A stretch of 21,480 nucleotides of DNA. It comes from an uncultured Clostridia bacterium. GTDB taxonomy: Bacteria > Bacillota > Clostridia > Christensenellales > CAG-138. The notes beneath the pieces are model-generated. The model was not told the DNA's origin and ran no database searches. It saw nothing but the letters and a program-made list of their open reading frames with translations. The position numbers were made by a program, and so were the translations under genes. The first letter of the stretch is position 1. Every line of letters starts with the position of its first letter. Location of the stretch: positions 1 to 21,480 of the forward strand of contig CALGGM010000228.1 in assembly GCA_937915925.1 (NCBI GenBank), written 5' to 3'. Of the stretch, positions 15,035 to 21,480 are shown piece by piece.

Positions 15035-15062
15035 TTGACAAACTTAAAAGTCATAGTAAAAT
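15035..15062 (+). promoter_or_regulatory. Predicted sigma-A promoter of the sigma-factor operon
   Basis: A consensus -35 box TTGACA (15035-15040) and a -10 box TAAAAT (15057-15062, five of six matches) are separated by 16 bases. AAGGAAGG (15071-15078) follows as ribosome binding site. This is the best promoter match seen between genes in the window. Confidence 0.65.
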
Positions 15063-15077
15063 ATACTCATAAGGAAG

Positions 15078-15665
15078 GTGATTTGTATTATCCCACTGAT
15101 TCTCGCAATGATCGAGAATGAATCGGATCGCAAGTTTTTAAGTAACCTGTACATCGAAAACTACGAGGCGATGCGTCAGAAGGCAAAGTCCATGCTTCAT
15201 GATGATGCCGCAGTTGAAGATGCAATACAGGATACTTTCGTTTACTTTGCCAGAAACCTTGATAAAGTTTACAGGGTTCCATGCCGCGTCTTGCCCTTCT
15301 TCGTCGTTATGTGTATTAAGAGGAAGTGCATAGACTACATGAAGAAACAAAAGACAAAAAGCAATCATATTGCGGGAAGCATCGACGATGCCGATTATCA
15401 TTTTGAATATCCAGACAGTAGTGTGTCGACTGAAGATCGTGCTTTGCTCCATATTGATGTCGAATTGATAAAGGAAGCGTTTTCTTTGCTTCCGGACAGT
15501 TTAAGAGACATCCTGCAATATAAGTATTTGCTTGAAATGTCTGATAAAGAAATCGCGGAATTACTTGGTATCAAGGAAAGCAGTGTTCGCAAGAGCTTGA
15601 CAAGAGCCAGACGGGCAGTCTATCAGATTTGTGAGGAAAAAGGCTATGTTGAAAAAGCAAATTGA
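15078..15665 (+). CDS. Sigma-70 family RNA polymerase sigma factor (ECF-like)
   Basis: The product (about 195 residues) has region 2 at about 23-92 (LYIENYEAMRQKAKSML, then AAVEDAIQDTFVYF) and region 4 at about 130-185, with a helix-turn-helix MSDKEIAELLGIKESSVRKS that should bind the -35 element. There is no region 1 or 3, as in ECF-type factors. Start choice is unsettled: GTG 15078 is used here but touches the AAGGAAGG; an ATT at 15087 would give better spacing and the usual family N-terminus (IPLILAMIENESDR). It overlaps the DUF4367 gene by 20 bases, the classic sigma/anti-sigma layout. Targets may be the secreted-protein and lipoprotein genes downstream; no matching promoter motif was found by eye. 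Confidence 0.88.
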   Translation: MICIIPLILAMIENESDRKFLSNLYIENYEAMRQKAKSMLHDDAAVEDAIQDTFVYFARNLDKVYRVPCRVLPFFVVMCIKRKCIDYMKKQKTKSNHIAGSIDDADYHFEYPDSSVSTEDRALLHIDVELIKEAFSLLPDSLRDILQYKYLLEMSDKEIAELLGIKESSVRKSLTRARRAVYQICEEKGYVEKAN

Positions 15666-16368
15666 TAAGTTGTTCCGCGATGTAGTCTTGCGTTATGCAG
15701 AGGACCAAAGCAAAATATTGATCGAACAGCGGCCGGAAAACCCGAAAGATTCGGTTCCCGAGCTTTCTTACAGACGTCTTGAGAAGATGCTGGAACGCGA
15801 ACTTAGTGATGAAACGCAACACTCCAAAGAAACGAAACAAAAAGAGAAGTATCAATTCAGAGGTATCTCCCGTGTTGCTCAAAAAGTGATTGTTGCGATT
15901 GCGGCTTTCATCGTTATTATGTTTACTACCATGATGTCGTCCGAAGCAGTCAGAGCGCGAATAACCGCTTTTCTGGTTTCGATCACGCCTCAATATGCTG
16001 AAGTAGGACTGGATAATATTCAAGAGTTAGAGCCAGAAAAACCGGTTCTTTATGAATTAGGATATGTTCCAAATGGATTTATTCTTTATTTTGAACAGTT
16101 TGAGGCAGGACAGGATTTAAGTTATCAAAAAAGTGAAGACCAATACTTAATGTTTCATGTTTTGCCCAAAACAGGTGTAGCTCAACTTGATACCGAAAAT
16201 GCTGAAGAAATCAAATATGTACCAATCAATGGGGAAACAGGCCTACTTATCATTGAAAAAGACTGGATAACAATAACTTGGTCAAATGAAAATTATATTT
16301 TCATTTTGGAAGGGACCATTAATGAGGATGAGATCTTAAAAATAGCCGAAAGTGTAAAAAAGAAATAA
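15646..16368 (+). CDS. DUF4367 membrane protein, probable anti-sigma partner
   Basis: Start ATG 15646 follows AGGAAAAAGG inside the end of the sigma gene; a GTG at 15631 is the alternative. The 240-residue product has a charged cytoplasmic N-terminus (1-78) that could bind the sigma factor, one membrane helix (about 79-97) and an extracytoplasmic C-terminal DUF4367 domain (about 130-240: LYELGYVPNGFIL, then INGETGLLIIEKDWITITWS). DUF4367 proteins commonly follow ECF-type sigma genes in Firmicutes. I see no zinc-binding anti-sigma motif (HxxxCxxC), so the anti-sigma role rests on gene order and topology. Confidence 0.82.
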   Translation: MLKKQIDKLFRDVVLRYAEDQSKILIEQRPENPKDSVPELSYRRLEKMLERELSDETQHSKETKQKEKYQFRGISRVAQKVIVAIAAFIVIMFTTMMSSEAVRARITAFLVSITPQYAEVGLDNIQELEPEKPVLYELGYVPNGFILYFEQFEAGQDLSYQKSEDQYLMFHVLPKTGVAQLDTENAEEIKYVPINGETGLLIIEKDWITITWSNENYIFILEGTINEDEILKIAESVKKK

Positions 16369-16387
16369 TCAGTATCATGCCGCATAT

Positions 16388-16432
16388 GTACCTCCCGAAT
16401 CGTTATATATATTGAAACGATTTGGGAGGTAT
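16388..16432 (+). promoter_or_regulatory. Long hairpin that hides the ribosome binding site of the next gene
   Basis: ACCTCCCGAATCGTT (16390-16404) pairs with AACGATTTGGGAGGT (16416-16430): 15 bp with one G-T wobble, extended by T16389-A16431, around an 11-base loop. The GGGAGG (16424-16429) that serves ATG 16437 lies wholly in the 3' arm. No T-run follows, so it is less likely to be a simple terminator than a translation-blocking stem. Confidence 0.7.
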
Positions 16433-16436
16433 TATT

Positions 16437-16862
16437 ATGAAAAAACAGATTTCCATTCTAATTATAGCTATTCTTCTCTTCTCTATCATTGTGCCTGCTT
16501 ATGCAGAAGAGCTTGAACCCCCAATTGATAATCCGGTTATTGAAGAGTTTCAGGGTATGCGTAGCGTAACTGCAAGTCTTGAGATATCCGGTTCAACTGC
16601 AACTTGCCATAGCAAACTCACCGGTAAATCATCCTATTCCTACTGTTTGACTATGAGTTTGCAAAAGCAGAACGGATCAAGCTGGAGTACCGTTGTCTCA
16701 TGGTCCGAGACTGGAGCAGGAATTAATGGTATAAATCTAACGAAAGTCAAAAGCGGACTCTCGTCCGGAATCTATCGTTGCAAGGTGTCTGTGAGTGTAT
16801 ATGATTCGAATAATCAGCAAGTTGAATCTACGACTGCTTATTCGACATCATTGTCATGCTAA
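16437..16862 (+). CDS. Small secreted beta-rich protein, DUF6147-like
   Basis: ATG 16437 follows GGGAGG with seven bases between; a TTG at 16422 lies inside the stem and is not used. The 141-residue product has a Sec signal (residues 1-23, ending AYA before EE) and a mature domain with alternating hydrophobic and polar residues, Ser/Thr-rich, with two cysteine pairs possible (TCHSKL, SYCLT, YRCKV, LSC). The stretches SLQKQNGSSWSTVVSWS and SGIYRCKVSVSVYD match what I recall of DUF6147 proteins of gut Clostridia, whose role is unknown. It sits behind the sigma/DUF4367 pair and may be one of its targets or an extracellular signal protein. Confidence 0.75.
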   Translation: MKKQISILIIAILLFSIIVPAYAEELEPPIDNPVIEEFQGMRSVTASLEISGSTATCHSKLTGKSSYSYCLTMSLQKQNGSSWSTVVSWSETGAGINGINLTKVKSGLSSGIYRCKVSVSVYDSNNQQVESTTAYSTSLSC

Positions 16863-16995
16863 CACTCTTCCATTAGGATGGGCTGTATAAGAACGCAAGA
16901 AGCATTAAACGAATGAGTTGGGAACTCGCACCTACATCGTAATGCTGTCAAAACATTAACTTAAACAAGACAACGCTTTTGTCCGTTTATTAGAA

Positions 16996-17035
16996 AGAAC
17001 AGTTTTTGCAGGGTAAGAATAAAAACTAATGTTCT
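16996..17035 (+). promoter_or_regulatory. Hairpin in the leader of the second secreted-protein gene
   Basis: AGTTTTT (17001-17007) pairs with AAAAACT (17021-17027), extended by AGAAC (16996-17000) and GTTCT (17031-17035) with a three-base bulge. The loop carries most of the 15-base element that is repeated inverted after the gene, so a loop-to-3'-end pairing in the mRNA is possible. Confidence 0.4.
17005..17019. repeat. Left copy of a 15-bp perfect inverted repeat
   Basis: TTTGCAGGGTAAGAA is found as its exact reverse complement at 17510-17524. The two copies bracket the gene at 17073-17501. Identity stops sharply on both sides and no target duplication is visible outside. Confidence 0.75.
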
Positions 17036-17072
17036 TAAAATCATGGAATAAAGCATGAAAGGAGATCTATTC

Positions 17073-17501
17073 GTGAAAAAAATTATTTCAATTGTTATTG
17101 CATGTTTGCTTTTGGTTTTACCAATAACCAGTGCTTTTGCAGAAACAAAGATGTCTGCTTCCATCACTGGAGGGTGCTATAGGGCATATACCCCCTCCGG
17201 CTACTTAGCAAGATCAAGTAGTGCTAATGGGTGGAGTAGTATGAGAGTTAACTGTACAGAGCTTACTGTTGATAATGGTGGATATCATGACTTTTATTTG
17301 AAATCATACGACGCTGCTGGTGGTGCAGCAGCAGAAGATACTCTCTGTGCTGAAGGTTATACTTATATAGGTATTTATTCATCACATACAAGTGCCACTA
17401 AGATCACATTTAAGGTCTATAACTCGAATTATTACGAAGAGGGTTATGGTGGATACCATGTCCATGTGAAGGCAACGGTACAAGGATATTTACAGGCATA
17501 A
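17073..17501 (+). CDS. Small secreted protein of unknown family
   Basis: The start is GTG 17073, eight bases after AAAGGAG; an ATG at 17055 precedes that site and is not preferred. The 142-residue product has a clear Sec signal (1-23, ending SAFA before ET) and a small mature domain rich in G, S, Y and T with three cysteines (GGCYRAY, RVNCTEL, DTLCAEG). The pattern suggests a compact beta fold. No family recognised. It shares size, signal and beta-rich character with the preceding DUF6147-like gene but no obvious sequence similarity. A 15-bp inverted repeat flanks it. It might be a toxin, a bacteriocin-like protein or a surface factor; nothing in the sequence decides. Confidence 0.75.
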   Translation: MKKIISIVIACLLLVLPITSAFAETKMSASITGGCYRAYTPSGYLARSSSANGWSSMRVNCTELTVDNGGYHDFYLKSYDAAGGAAAEDTLCAEGYTYIGIYSSHTSATKITFKVYNSNYYEEGYGGYHVHVKATVQGYLQA

Positions 17502-17509
17502 ATCACTAT

Positions 17510-17524
17510 TTCTTACCCTGCAAA
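17510..17524. repeat. Right copy of the 15-bp perfect inverted repeat
   Basis: TTCTTACCCTGCAAA, the exact reverse complement of 17005-17019, begins nine bases after the stop of the secreted-protein gene. Confidence 0.75.
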
Positions 17525-17540
17525 TCTTTATTCAATATTA

Positions 17541-17560
17541 TTTGATATAGTATTATCAAA
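17541..17560 (+). promoter_or_regulatory. Inverted repeat before the lipoprotein gene
   Basis: TTTGATA (17541-17547) and TATCAAA (17554-17560) form a seven-base stem around TAGTAT. The T-run needed for a terminator is absent, so it may be an operator or part of a promoter region for the lipoprotein operon. Confidence 0.3.
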
Positions 17561-17639
17561 CGAAAACACGACAGAAGAAAGGTTTTAATAGTGCTAAAAC
17601 CTATATCCTGCAACTTTACAAAATGTTAAAAGGAGAAAA

Positions 17640-19172
17640 ATGAAGAAGTCTTTATTAGTTTTATTGATTGCTATATTGCTGTGCGCGTGCATTGAAACGC
17701 CGGGCAAAAATCTGGAGAGCAGGATTGAAGTAGCCGATGCCGAAGCAACGACATCGATGCCAATCTTGGAAGATGTCATCGATATGCAGCAGTCCACGTC
17801 ACAGGCGCAATCATGGGCAACAACACTTGTTCCGAATACAAGCGCAACCCCTGCAGAAAAAAGTACATCTGCTCCGTCCACTCCTGTAGTAAGCAGCGTG
17901 GCGAATGAATTCAAGTTAGATAAGACTGTGCAATGCCCTACGGCAACCAGCACGCTGCTCATCCCCGTCACGGTGCGTGAATCATATCAAAGAGCAGGCG
18001 ACACGCTTTCGACGACGTTTGCCAATCATACACTAGATTTTTCGGCGCTGTCGTTTGCGATCACTTCGCTCGACTCTACCGACAGCGGAACGACAGTCTC
18101 GATCTCAGTTGATTTTCCCCCTGCATGGTCAAATTCGGAGATCCATTCACTGCTGCTGTATTTAGGATTTTCGCTATCGCTCGACGATAGAATAGTCTCT
18201 GATTTCAGGCTGCTTATGCAAACACCGTCGCCCACGCTTTCACAGATCGAAAGCCGTGTCGGCCATGCGGAGTACCGCTTTATTTCCGAATCTCTGACGG
18301 TCGAGAAGCTATATGGGTGTCAGACGCTTTCGATTGCGCCATATGTTGATTACCGAGAAACCATGTTTGGCTGCAAGGCAAACGGACTACACGATGTCGA
18401 CCTGCTTTCCGGCGAGACCTGCACCTTTAGCGGTTCGGAGTATCGCTATTCCGGTGTCGAGCTTCGACGCACCATTGAGGCGCTTGTAATCAATATTCCT
18501 CTTCCTAAAGTCTTTACCGATCAACCGTCTATGGCAAAAGCACAAACGCCTTTACTTCTTCCGGTCACGCTTTGGGATGAAGATTGGGAGAAGAACGCCG
18601 AGGTCGGAAAATACAGAGGTGATCCTTCGTTCTATTACGGGACTCTCCATAACGAAATATATGATTTTAGCGGGTTGTGTTTTGATTTGGAAAAAGCCAT
18701 GATTTGGGAAAACGGATTTCGAATCGCCTGCCGCTTAATTCTGCCGGATTCTTGGAGTGACGAGGAGGTTTCTGCGTTTCTCACTGCAAAGCATGGTGGC
18801 AACAACTTAAAGATCCAACTTCGTGTCGATGGCGTAGATGAAAACTTCCATGGTTTTTTAATGGTGCCTGCGGGTTATTATTATGCTTCATATACTGATC
18901 GGAAACCGAAAGCGCCTCACGAGATCTTCTGCATTTGTGAGGAAAACACATCCCATTTTCCACAGTTGCTAAATGCGAAATCTATTCAGATTTCTATCTA
19001 TTCGGTACATGCTGATTATGTTAACGATGGAGTTAATCATTACGATCTGACTGGTGGTGCATCAGTGTATATCGACAGCGTAGAGATGTGGCGATCAGAT
19101 CAATATAACTTACTTAAGGAAATCGAAGTACCGCTTTCGACTTTCATTGGAATTGAGGAGGTAGAAAATTGA
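17640..19172 (+). CDS. Large lipoprotein with internal duplication
   Basis: AAAAGGAG precedes ATG 17640. The 510-residue product starts with a lipoprotein signal (lipobox LCAC, lipidated Cys17), then a Ser/Thr/Pro-rich linker to about 100. Two copies of one domain follow: copy A at about 105-292 (LLIPVTV, LDFSALSF, PPAWSNSEIHS, INIPLPKVF) and copy B at about 305-505 (LLLPVTL, YDFSGLCF, PDSWSDEEVSA, IEVPLSTF), with the same order of motifs at similar spacing. It should be tethered to the outer face of the membrane. No family named. Its stop overlaps the next lipoprotein gene (TTGA), so the two are coupled. Codon use here is closer to the transfer genes than to the AT-rich cargo. Confidence 0.82.
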   Translation: MKKSLLVLLIAILLCACIETPGKNLESRIEVADAEATTSMPILEDVIDMQQSTSQAQSWATTLVPNTSATPAEKSTSAPSTPVVSSVANEFKLDKTVQCPTATSTLLIPVTVRESYQRAGDTLSTTFANHTLDFSALSFAITSLDSTDSGTTVSISVDFPPAWSNSEIHSLLLYLGFSLSLDDRIVSDFRLLMQTPSPTLSQIESRVGHAEYRFISESLTVEKLYGCQTLSIAPYVDYRETMFGCKANGLHDVDLLSGETCTFSGSEYRYSGVELRRTIEALVINIPLPKVFTDQPSMAKAQTPLLLPVTLWDEDWEKNAEVGKYRGDPSFYYGTLHNEIYDFSGLCFDLEKAMIWENGFRIACRLILPDSWSDEEVSAFLTAKHGGNNLKIQLRVDGVDENFHGFLMVPAGYYYASYTDRKPKAPHEIFCICEENTSHFPQLLNAKSIQISIYSVHADYVNDGVNHYDLTGGASVYIDSVEMWRSDQYNLLKEIEVPLSTFIGIEEVEN

Positions 19173-20506
19173 AACGGTTTACACTTTTTATTTTATGTGT
19201 TCTGCTACTCTACGGATGTCAACCTACACCATCAACGGAAACGGTTGTTAACAAAGGCGACAACCGTCTGGAAATGGCAGTGAAAGAACGCGCTGTTCCT
19301 CCATATACCTATGAAGCACCCGCGCATTGGGCAGAGACAATCTCAATGAAAACAATCACAATTGAGATCGATGCGGACGTCATGATGCCAGACACTGATT
19401 TGCATCCGATTCGAACGATTCAAAATCGAGCATTTACGTCGGAGGACATTCTGCGAGTGCTTTCCGCCTGCTGTGGGCAACAATTGGAACTGCGTGAGAA
19501 TCGCATGAGCAGTGGTGAGATTACAGAGGATATTCGCTTTGTGATGCGTGGTGATTATGCGGGTGAGGATGACGAGACCGGAAAGGTTATTTGGCTACAA
19601 AGCGAAGACGCGGAAGAAAGGCTTGCAGAGCTTCGTGATCAACTCGCAGCATGCCCCACGGAAGACTCATTCATTCCGTTGAACGCAAAAGATTTGACGT
19701 TGGATGGTATGCCAAACGTTATCCGCAACAATGATGGACAGCTTTGGTATGCGAAGTGTACGAGTCAAGCACTGAACGTAACTGTGACGCGAAACCCGTA
19801 TCTGCAGGATGAATCGGTCGTGTTACACGGCGGATTTGCCGGAGAGCCACTTGGGCAGGGGCTTACCGCTATCAAGATTTCGGAAGAGGACGCAAGAAAA
19901 GCGGGAATGGTATTCTTAGAGCAGTTAGGTCTTTCCGATTCGTTCGGAATCGGAGAGATCAAAAAAGCGCGGCTCGCGCATCCCGTGCCGACTGAAACCG
20001 GATATGAGGTACTGTCGGAAGGATACACTATCCGATTTGCCCCGACATGTGGTATATATCTACCATTTCCGTCTATGTTCTATTCCGAGAACATGTTTTT
20101 TAAGCATGAGGATGAATACGCCTATGTGCAACGGCTCAAGACAGATGAGTTTGAGGTATACCTTTCTGAAAACGGAATCGAGGCAATATCGTGGTACAAT
20201 CCGACTGAAACTGTACTTATCGCAAACGAAAATGTCTCGTTATTGTCTTTTGACAAGGTGCAGGAGCGAATCCGCAACCAATTGCATTATGGCTATGCAT
20301 GGACGGACGAGAATTCGAACGGCCTCACTACCTTACATGTAAACAAGTTAATCCTGTCTTGTACGGTGACACGCATGGAGGGCATAACCAATGAGATGCT
20401 TCTCGTGCCGACATGGATTGTTTTGTACAACGATAACCGTTCAGAGAATGCGCTGTTTAAAGATTCAATCCTTCTGATCAATGCTATAGACGGGAGCATT
20501 CAATGA
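19169..20506 (+). CDS. Lipoprotein, DUF6034-like
   Basis: The start is TTG 19169, overlapping the previous stop, with GAGGAGG at 19155-19161. The 445-residue product has a lipobox LYGC (Cys17) followed by QPTP, and the segment VVNKGDNRLEMAV with a YTYEAPAHWAE stretch and IEIDADVMMPD that I associate with DUF6034 lipoproteins of Clostridia. The C-terminal part ends in LLINAIDGSIQ, as in several membrane-tethered regulatory lipoproteins. Function of the family is unknown; it is usually found next to ABC-2-type permeases, as here. The two lipoproteins and the permease probably form one envelope complex or export unit. Confidence 0.75.
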   Translation: MKRFTLFILCVLLLYGCQPTPSTETVVNKGDNRLEMAVKERAVPPYTYEAPAHWAETISMKTITIEIDADVMMPDTDLHPIRTIQNRAFTSEDILRVLSACCGQQLELRENRMSSGEITEDIRFVMRGDYAGEDDETGKVIWLQSEDAEERLAELRDQLAACPTEDSFIPLNAKDLTLDGMPNVIRNNDGQLWYAKCTSQALNVTVTRNPYLQDESVVLHGGFAGEPLGQGLTAIKISEEDARKAGMVFLEQLGLSDSFGIGEIKKARLAHPVPTETGYEVLSEGYTIRFAPTCGIYLPFPSMFYSENMFFKHEDEYAYVQRLKTDEFEVYLSENGIEAISWYNPTETVLIANENVSLLSFDKVQERIRNQLHYGYAWTDENSNGLTTLHVNKLILSCTVTRMEGITNEMLLVPTWIVLYNDNRSENALFKDSILLINAIDGSIQ

Positions 20507-20541
20507 TATTATTTGGGCTCGCATTATTGCTATTACCATAG
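20503..20541 (+). other. Possible 12-codon leader ORF or broken gene start
   Basis: ATG 20503 overlaps the lipoprotein stop as ATGA and reads MILFGLALLLLP before a stop at 20539-20541. The permease frame is open back to 20490 but has no ATG or GTG in that part. Either this is a short coupled leader peptide, or a frameshift has separated a former start from the permease frame. Confidence 0.3.
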
Positions 20542-20579
20542 ATAAGCAGTTCGTTCTATTTTGCTTGCTCACCGGATCA

Positions 20580-21480
20580 ATGGAAGCTATATCAATCGGT
20601 TCACTAACTAACGATACTATGAGGGACATCTTTTCAACCACAAAACAAGCCGTTTGCAGCAAGCCCTTCCTGTTTGCGATAGGAGGGGTCTTGCTATGTC
20701 TGCTATTTGCATCGTTTTCAGACCTGTATGATGTGTTCTTTTCTGAAACGCAGTATCGTCCCATGGGGTTTCATGAGGAATTGCTGCTGAAAGCATTATC
20801 GAGCGATATCATCTTATTGGTAACACCCATTCTCGCTGCGATCCCTTATACCGCATCGTTTGTGGACGATGAGAAAACCGGGTTTATTAAAGCATATCTG
20901 CCACGAACAACGGTAACGCGGTATGTCGTTGGAAAAGAGCTTGGCTGTGCACTCTCCGGTGGACTATCTCTGGTTGTTGGGATCTTCGCTGCATACGGAT
21001 TATTCGCACTGCTATTATTGCCACATGAGACACTTGTTGATTACTATGTGGAGCCGAGATTCGGTGAGATTGCATTCCGAGTATTGTTGTTTTTCTTACA
21101 AGGAGCGTGCTGGGCGCTCGTCGGTATGTTATTATCCTCTATTACCGAAAACATCTATCTTGCGTATGCCTCACCGTTTATCCTTTACTATGTCTTGATT
21201 ATTCTTCAAGAGCGCTACTTGCGAAAAGCATTTATGCTGAATCCGAAAAACTATCTGACGTTGAATGGTGCATGGCCGCTTGGTGGAAAATCGGCAGTAT
21301 TCCTAACTGCTGTTATTCTAATGGTCCTGCTGCTTGCGTTTTATATCATTGCAGAGCGCAAACTACGCGGCGGAGAGTCCGAACACCGGTTTCGGCAGTT
21401 GTTCAAACCTCGCCCGATTGAAAAACGGATCAGTCACAGCAAACGAATCAAAAGAACGCCGCATCCGCTTCACAAGGTTC
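20580..21480 (+). CDS. ABC-2-type transporter permease-like membrane protein, 3' end outside window
   Basis: The frame has no stop from 20490 to the window end. ATG 20580 is used here; ATG 20619 (MRDIFSTTKQAV) is an alternative, and neither has a good ribosome binding site. Six hydrophobic segments are seen: FLFAIGGVLLCLLFAS, DIILLVTPILAAIPY, GGLSLVVGIFAAYGLFALLLL, VLLFFLQGACWALVGMLL, YLAYASPFILYYVLII and AVFLTAVILMVLLLAFYII. The motif DDEKTGFIKAYLPRT between the second and third is typical of ABC-2-type permeases. The last visible part (ERKLRGGESEHRF onward) is strongly basic and unusual as a permease end. The partner ATPase is not in the window and may lie just downstream. The export substrate is unknown. 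Confidence 0.75.
   Translation, partial: MEAISIGSLTNDTMRDIFSTTKQAVCSKPFLFAIGGVLLCLLFASFSDLYDVFFSETQYRPMGFHEELLLKALSSDIILLVTPILAAIPYTASFVDDEKTGFIKAYLPRTTVTRYVVGKELGCALSGGLSLVVGIFAAYGLFALLLLPHETLVDYYVEPRFGEIAFRVLLFFLQGACWALVGMLLSSITENIYLAYASPFILYYVLIILQERYLRKAFMLNPKNYLTLNGAWPLGGKSAVFLTAVILMVLLLAFYIIAERKLRGGESEHRFRQLFKPRPIEKRISHSKRIKRTPHPLHKV

Noticed and set aside
14884..15120. Possible decayed gene between kwaB and the sigma gene
   Set aside because: One plus-strand frame reads sensibly for two short stretches split by a TGA, but no family is recognised and the length is within chance; kept only as a note on the gap.
17005..17524. Insertion sequence or MITE defined by the 15-bp inverted repeat
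   Set aside because: No transposase and no target-site duplication outside the repeats; reported as an inverted repeat only.

Overview
The window looks like part of an integrative and conjugative element (ICE) from a low-to-mid GC Gram-positive gut bacterium, most likely class Clostridia. The evidence is the conserved order VirD4 / VirB2-like / VirB6-like / PrgI / VirB4 / NlpC-P60 protein / sortase, known from Tn1549- and Clostridioides difficile CTn-type elements (CD1115, CD1112, CD1110 and CD1108 families). Strong AGGAGG ribosome binding sites and lipoprotein and Sec signals also fit Firmicutes. No integrase, relaxase, att site or chromosomal flank is visible, so the ICE assignment rests on the transfer genes.

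Region 1 (1-8459, plus strand) is the type IV secretion (T4SS) operon. It holds the C-terminal part of the coupling protein, a small pilin-like membrane protein, a highly structured 220-base gap, a polytopic VirB6-like channel protein, PrgI, the VirB4 ATPase, a membrane-anchored NlpC/P60 peptidoglycan hydrolase and a sortase. Three of these genes (virB6, prgI, virB4) appear to start at TTG. A small three-helix membrane protein gene lies on the opposite strand between virB6 and prgI. The operon closes at a bidirectional terminator (about 8464-8501).

Region 2 (about 8520-14880) is visibly AT-richer than the transfer genes and looks like acquired cargo. Four minus-strand genes (13099 down to 8522) have individual good ribosome binding sites and short gaps. 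They encode a coiled-coil protein with two membrane helices, a DUF4365 PD-(D/E)XK-like protein, a 616-residue protein joining a PD-(D/E)XK-like site to a C-terminal YfaP/DUF2135-like beta domain, and a two-helix membrane protein with a PASTA domain and carboxypeptidase-regulatory-like repeats. Divergent from them is a Kiwa anti-phage pair, kwaA (four membrane helices) and kwaB (DUF4868). The four-gene minus-strand set does not match a defence system I can name. It is the best candidate here for an undescribed system: two membrane proteins with predicted extracellular or coiled-coil parts, next to two predicted nucleases.

Region 3 (about 15035-21480, plus strand) is an envelope-related locus. 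It has a sigma-70 family factor, an overlapping DUF4367 membrane protein (probable anti-sigma partner), two small secreted beta-rich proteins, two lipoproteins (one internally duplicated, one DUF6034-like) and the start of an ABC-2-type permease that runs off the window. The first secreted-protein gene has its Shine-Dalgarno sequence inside a 16-17 bp hairpin, and the second is bracketed by a perfect 15-bp inverted repeat.
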